DNA from: Deltaproteobacteria bacterium UBA5799
GTDB taxonomy: Bacteria; Desulfobacterota; GWC2-55-46
Reading direction: 5' to 3'
Assembly (NCBI GenBank): GCA_002418185.1
Contig: DIDN01000036.1
Location: 1 to 17,980 of the forward strand
DNA length: 17,980 bases
Shown: one piece after another, positions 14,694 to 17,980 of the stretch
Layout of the letters: every line of letters starts with the position of its first letter
How positions within the stretch are numbered: the first letter of the stretch is position 1
The notes under the pieces: generated by a model
What the model saw: only the letters and a program-made list of their open reading frames with translations
What the model was told of the DNA's origin: nothing
Database searches by the model: none
Position numbers and translations under genes: made by a program

Positions 14694-16262
14694 CTACTCC
14701 CATTCGATGGTTGAAGGAGGCTTGGAGCTTATGTCGTAGACGACGCGGTTTACGCCCCTCACCTCGTTTATTATCCTGCCCGAGACGCGCTCAAGGACGC
14801 CGTACGGGAGCCTCACCCAGTCCGCGGTCATGCCGTCAACGCTCTCGACCGCCCTCAATGCAACCGTGTTCTCGTAAGTCCTCTCGTCTCCCATGACGCC
14901 CACCGTCCGCACGGGGAGAAGCACTGCGAACGACTGCCACATCCTGCCGTACAGGCCCGCCTGCTTTATCTCCTCGAGGACTATCGCGTCCGCCTCGCGG
15001 AGTATGCCGCAGCGCTTCCGGGTGACCTCGCCGAGTATCCTTATCGCGAGCCCCGGGCCCGGGAACGGCTGGCGGTTCACGATCTCCTCGGGCATGCCGA
15101 GCTCTTTTCCGAGGAGACGCACCTCGTCCTTGAAAAGCTCCCGGAGCGGCTCGACGAGCCCGAGCTTCATCTTCTTCAAGAGCCCGCCGACGTTGTGGTG
15201 GCTCTTTATGGTGGCCGAGGGGCCCTTGAAGGAGACGCTCTCTATGACGTCCGGGTAGAGCGTGCCCTGCGCCAGGAACCTGACCCCCTTTATCTTCCCG
15301 GCCTCCGCCTCGAAGACCCTCACGAACTCGCCGCCTATTATCTTCCTCTTCCTCTCGGGGTCGGTGACGCCCTTCAATTTCCCGAGGAAGCGCTCGGATG
15401 CGTCCACCCTCCGTATGTTCATGCGGAAGCTCTTCTTGAGGGTCGCCTCGACCTTGTCGGCCTCGCCTTTCCTCAAGACCCCGTTGTCGACGAAGATGCA
15501 GACGAGGCGGCTCCCGATGGCCCGGTGGACCAGAAGGGCGGCGACCGCCGAGTCCACGCCCCCGCTTATGCCGCAGACCACCTTTGCGTCCCCGACCTTC
15601 GAGCGTATCTCATTTACGGCCCCCTCTATGAAGGAGCTCATGGTCCAGACGGGCTTGCAGCCGCACACCTTGAAAACGAAGTTCTTTAAAATGGTGTCTC
15701 CCTTGGGCGTATGCGCCACCTCGGGGTGGAACTGGACCCCGTAGACCAGGCCCTTCCTGTCGCGCATTGCGCAGATGCCGGAATTGCCGCTCGCGCCGAT
15801 GGAGACGAAGCCCGGCGGGAGCTTCCTCACCTTGTCGCCGTGGCTCATCCAGACGCGGACGGGGCCCTTGCCGAGCCCCTTGAATATCGGGTCCGGCTTT
15901 TTTATCTCAAGGTCGGCGGCGCCGTACTCCCTTTTCCCTGACCTCTCGACCTCTCCGCCCAAAACCTTCGCGGTAAGCTGCATCCCGTAGCAGATGCCGA
16001 GTAGCGGCGCCTTGAGACCGTCGAAAAAGGACTTTGGGAGGACAGGCGCGCCCCTGTCAAAGACGCTCGAAGGGCCGCCTGAGAGGATTATGCCCCTGGG
16101 GTTGAACTTCCTTATGAACTCGCTGCCGCAATTATAGGGGTGTATCTCGCAGTAGACCCTGGCCTCCCTCACCCTCCGGGCTATGAGCTGGGTGTACTGG
16201 GAGCCGAAATCGAGTATGAGTATCTTCTGTGAATGAATGTCCATCGGTAGTTTCTGCGTCAT
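14694..16262 (-). CDS. guaA: GMP synthase (glutamine-hydrolysing)
   Basis: GuaA aminates XMP to GMP using glutamine and ATP, the last step of de novo GMP synthesis. The 522 residues are full length and carry all three modules. The class I amidotransferase spans about 12-200, with ILDFGSQYTQLIARRVRE, the nucleophile Cys91 in GICYGMQL, and His179/Glu181 in QFHPEV. The ATP-pyrophosphatase spans about 207-400, with P-loop SGGVDS (233-238). The dimerisation domain follows, with RQPFPGPGLAIRI, and the C-terminus ends in the expected STIEWE. The start is uncertain: ATG 16262 is used, but ATG 16244 (MDIHSQKILILDFG) is equally compatible with the family, and neither has a strong ribosome binding site. 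It lies 42 bases after guaB; the gap is very GC-rich with a GGCGC/GCGCC hairpin. Co-transcription with guaB is likely. Confidence 0.98.
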   Translation of the reverse strand: MTQKLPMDIHSQKILILDFGSQYTQLIARRVREARVYCEIHPYNCGSEFIRKFNPRGIILSGGPSSVFDRGAPVLPKSFFDGLKAPLLGICYGMQLTAKVLGGEVERSGKREYGAADLEIKKPDPIFKGLGKGPVRVWMSHGDKVRKLPPGFVSIGASGNSGICAMRDRKGLVYGVQFHPEVAHTPKGDTILKNFVFKVCGCKPVWTMSSFIEGAVNEIRSKVGDAKVVCGISGGVDSAVAALLVHRAIGSRLVCIFVDNGVLRKGEADKVEATLKKSFRMNIRRVDASERFLGKLKGVTDPERKRKIIGGEFVRVFEAEAGKIKGVRFLAQGTLYPDVIESVSFKGPSATIKSHHNVGGLLKKMKLGLVEPLRELFKDEVRLLGKELGMPEEIVNRQPFPGPGLAIRILGEVTRKRCGILREADAIVLEEIKQAGLYGRMWQSFAVLLPVRTVGVMGDERTYENTVALRAVESVDGMTADWVRLPYGVLERVSGRIINEVRGVNRVVYDISSKPPSTIEWE

Positions 16263-16304
16263 GCTGCCCGGGGCGCAAGGCGCCGGCCCGGGGGGATGCG
16301 CCGC

Positions 16305-17765
16305 TCAGACCTCCTGCTTGTAATTTGGGGCCTCCTTGGTTATGGTCACGTCGTGCACATGGCTTTCCCTGAGGCCCGAGGGTGTTATCTTCACGAAACG
16401 CGCCTTTTTGTGGAACTCGGCTATGGCCTTAGCGCCGCAGTAGCCCATGCCTGCCCTGAGACCCCCGACGAGCTGGAAGATGGTCGCGGCAATGGGGCCC
16501 TTGTGCGGTACCCTGCCCTCAATGCCCTCGGGGACGAGCTTAAGGTCGCTCTCAACATCTTCCTGGAAATACCTGTCCTTGCTGCCTTTTTTCATGGCCT
16601 CTATCGAGCCCATGCCCCTGTATAGCTTGAAGGTCCTGCCCTGGTAGAGTATGGTCTCGCCCGGGCTCTCGTCCGTCCCGGCAAAGAGGCCGCCGATCAT
16701 TACCGAATCCGCCCCTGCGGCCATTGCCTTGGCGACGTCCCCGGAATACTTTATGCCGCCGTCGGATATGACGGGTATGCCCTTTTTCCTCGCCGCCCTG
16801 ACGACGTCCGCGACCGCGGTTATCTGGGGGACCCCTATGCCTGTTACGACCCTCGTGGTGCATATGGACCCGGGGCCGACGCCGACCTTTATTGCGTCGA
16901 CACCGGCCTTTATGAGCGCCTCAGCGGCCTCGCTGGTAGCGACGTTCCCGGCTATGAGCTGGCAGCGGAAGCTCTTCTTGGTCGACCGTACTGCGTCAAG
17001 CACGCCCTTACTGTGGCCGTGGGCCGTGTCTATGACAATAACGTCGGCCCCGGACTTCAAAAGCGCGTCTATCCTGGCCTCCCTGTCGTACGAGACCCCG
17101 ACCGCCGCGCCTACCCTGAGCCTCCCCTGCCCGTCCTTGCATGAGTTGGGGAACTTCTCGCGCTTCACGATGTCGGTGACGGTTATGAGGCCCTTGAGCC
17201 TCCTCTTCGAGTCGACTACCGGGAGTTTCTCTATCCTGTGCTTGTGGAGCAGGGCCTTGGCCTTTTCTATGGCGATGCCGTAGGGCGCGGTTATGACGTC
17301 CTTCGTCATAATCTCCGATATCTTCCGGGACGGGTTCGTCTCGAAGCGGAGGTCCCTGTTCGTGAGTATGCCGACGAGCACGCCGTCCTTCACGATCGGG
17401 AATCCGGAGATGTTCTCCTTCTTCATTATCTCGAGGGCGTCGGCCACGAGCTGGTCGGGGCTCAAGGTGAGCGGTTTTGTGATTACGACCGACTCGTATT
17501 TCTTGACCTTGTCCACCATCGCGGACTGTTCCTCGATGGAAAGGTTCTTGTGTATCATGCCTATGCCGCCTTCGAGCGCTATGGCTATGGCCATCCTCCA
17601 CTCGGTCACGGTGTCCATTGCCGCGCTCACGAGCGGCATGTTGAGCCTTATCTCGTTCGTGAGCCTCGTAGAGATGTCGACGTCCCGCGGGAGCACCTGT
17701 GAGAAAGCTGGCTCCAGCAGCACGTCATCGAACGTAAGGGCCGTCCTTACCTTGAGTGATTCCAT
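16305..17765 (-). CDS. guaB: IMP dehydrogenase
   Basis: GuaB oxidises IMP to XMP with NAD+, the rate-limiting step towards GMP. The 486 residues match the bacterial norm. The protein starts with the typical ALTFDDVLLEPAFSQVLP and LVSAAMDTVTE. The CBS pair is inserted at about 93-205, with GFPIVKDGVLVGILTNRDLRF and EKLPVVDSKRRLKGLITVTDI. The catalytic loop GPGSICTTRVVTG follows with Cys302, then PVISDGGIKYSGD, MIGGLFAGTDESPGE, and the mobile flap Arg398-Tyr399 in KDRYFQ. GYCGAKAI lies near the end. ATG 17765 has AGGAGGT 8 bases upstream, a strong site. It is 47 bases downstream of a Ppx/GppA-type gene and directly upstream of guaA. No clear promoter is visible in the short gap, so its promoter may lie within or before the ppx gene. 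Confidence 0.98.
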   Translation of the reverse strand: MESLKVRTALTFDDVLLEPAFSQVLPRDVDISTRLTNEIRLNMPLVSAAMDTVTEWRMAIAIALEGGIGMIHKNLSIEEQSAMVDKVKKYESVVITKPLTLSPDQLVADALEIMKKENISGFPIVKDGVLVGILTNRDLRFETNPSRKISEIMTKDVITAPYGIAIEKAKALLHKHRIEKLPVVDSKRRLKGLITVTDIVKREKFPNSCKDGQGRLRVGAAVGVSYDREARIDALLKSGADVIVIDTAHGHSKGVLDAVRSTKKSFRCQLIAGNVATSEAAEALIKAGVDAIKVGVGPGSICTTRVVTGIGVPQITAVADVVRAARKKGIPVISDGGIKYSGDVAKAMAAGADSVMIGGLFAGTDESPGETILYQGRTFKLYRGMGSIEAMKKGSKDRYFQEDVESDLKLVPEGIEGRVPHKGPIAATIFQLVGGLRAGMGYCGAKAIAEFHKKARFVKITPSGLRESHVHDVTITKEAPNYKQEV

Positions 17766-17789
17766 GTATCAAGACCTCCTCCCGTATCG

Positions 17790-17810
17790 AAAAGGAAGCT
17801 GTAACTTCCC
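17790..17810 (-). terminator. Weak terminator-like hairpin between ppx and guaB
   Basis: On the minus strand GGAAG (17809-17805) pairs with CTTCC (17798-17794) around a TTACAG loop, followed by four T (17793-17790). The stem is short (six pairs if a G-T wobble is counted), so it would terminate only partly. It lies between the ppx stop and the guaB ribosome binding site, where it could separate or attenuate the two. Confidence 0.3.
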
Positions 17811-17812
17811 TC

Positions 17813-17980
17813 TTATTGATACCTTATGGAACTTACGCCAGGCTTGAGCCTGTCTATCATGATGCCTTCCAGGAGGCCCGCGTCGCTCACCCTGACCTCA
17901 TCGAAACCGAACGACCCCATCACAAGGAGGGTTATCGCGGTCCCCGGTATTATAAGGTCCTCCCTCCCCTTTTCAAGGGA
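17813..17980 (-). CDS. Ppx/GppA-type phosphatase, C-terminal fragment (runs off window)
   Basis: Only the last 55 codons are present, since the gene continues beyond the right edge. The fragment reads KGREDLIIPGTAITLLVMGS, then FGFDEVRVSDAGLLEGIMIDRL, and ends at a TAA whose complement is at 17813-17815. The R-x-D-x-I-x-P-G-x-x-I pattern followed by V-S-D-x-G-L-x-E-G is the typical end of the N-terminal ASKHA fold of exopolyphosphatase/pppGpp phosphohydrolase proteins. The protein stops soon after that motif, which suggests the short, about 300-residue form without the extra HD-like C-terminal domain of E. coli Ppx. Whether it acts on polyphosphate or pppGpp cannot be told from this fragment. 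It lies 47 bases upstream of guaB on the same strand. Confidence 0.85.
   Translation of the reverse strand, partial: SLEKGREDLIIPGTAITLLVMGSFGFDEVRVSDAGLLEGIMIDRLKPGVSSIRYQ

Noticed and set aside
1..17980. CRISPR, transposon, phage, toxin-antitoxin pair, tRNA or rRNA
   Set aside because: I noticed no direct repeat series, transposase or integrase motif, or cloverleaf. The RHH-like protein has no adjacent toxin candidate.

Overview
The window is 18 kb of dense, GC-rich bacterial chromosome made up mostly of housekeeping genes. I see no insertion sequence, phage gene, CRISPR array, tRNA or rRNA. High GC with frequent AGG (Arg) and ATA (Ile) codons, a lipoprotein-type SppA and a secreted two-domain M16 peptidase point to a Gram-negative bacterium. 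My guess is an uncultivated Desulfobacterota (former Deltaproteobacteria) or Nitrospirota-like lineage. That placement is inference from codon style and gene content, not proof.

Layout. Positions 1-3084 (+ strand) hold enolase behind its own promoter, then a CNNM/CorC membrane protein behind a separate promoter and a long leader. Positions 3238-4980 (- strand) encode a bacterial PolX with a PHP domain. A 184-base divergent promoter region follows. Positions 5165-8268 (+ strand) form a tight four-gene run: murI, a GerMN-domain membrane-anchored protein, an aspartase/fumarase-family lyase and a Gdx/SugE guanidinium exporter. Spacings in this run are a 17-base overlap, a 5-base gap and a 4-base overlap. 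A GerW/YtfJ-like small membrane protein (8404-8799) follows and ends at a strong terminator.

Positions 8864-9472 (- strand) encode a nicotinamidase, divergent from an 885-residue M16 peptidase (9645-12302, + strand). A bidirectional terminator separates the M16 gene from convergent sppA (12483-13442, - strand). The right end is a minus-strand run: the tail of a Ppx/GppA-type phosphatase, guaB, guaA, a LOG-family nucleotide phosphoribohydrolase and a 72-residue His-rich ribbon-helix-helix-like protein.

Functional themes are glycolysis (enolase), GMP synthesis (guaB, guaA), peptidoglycan precursor supply (murI), DNA repair (PolX), NAD salvage (nicotinamidase) and envelope proteolysis (M16, SppA). 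I found no convincing new multi-gene system. The points most worth a second look are the His-rich small protein at the end of the gua run, the two spore-associated families (GerMN, GerW) in an apparently Gram-negative genome, a probably leaderless nicotinamidase transcript, and the coupling of an aspartase-family enzyme to a guanidinium exporter.
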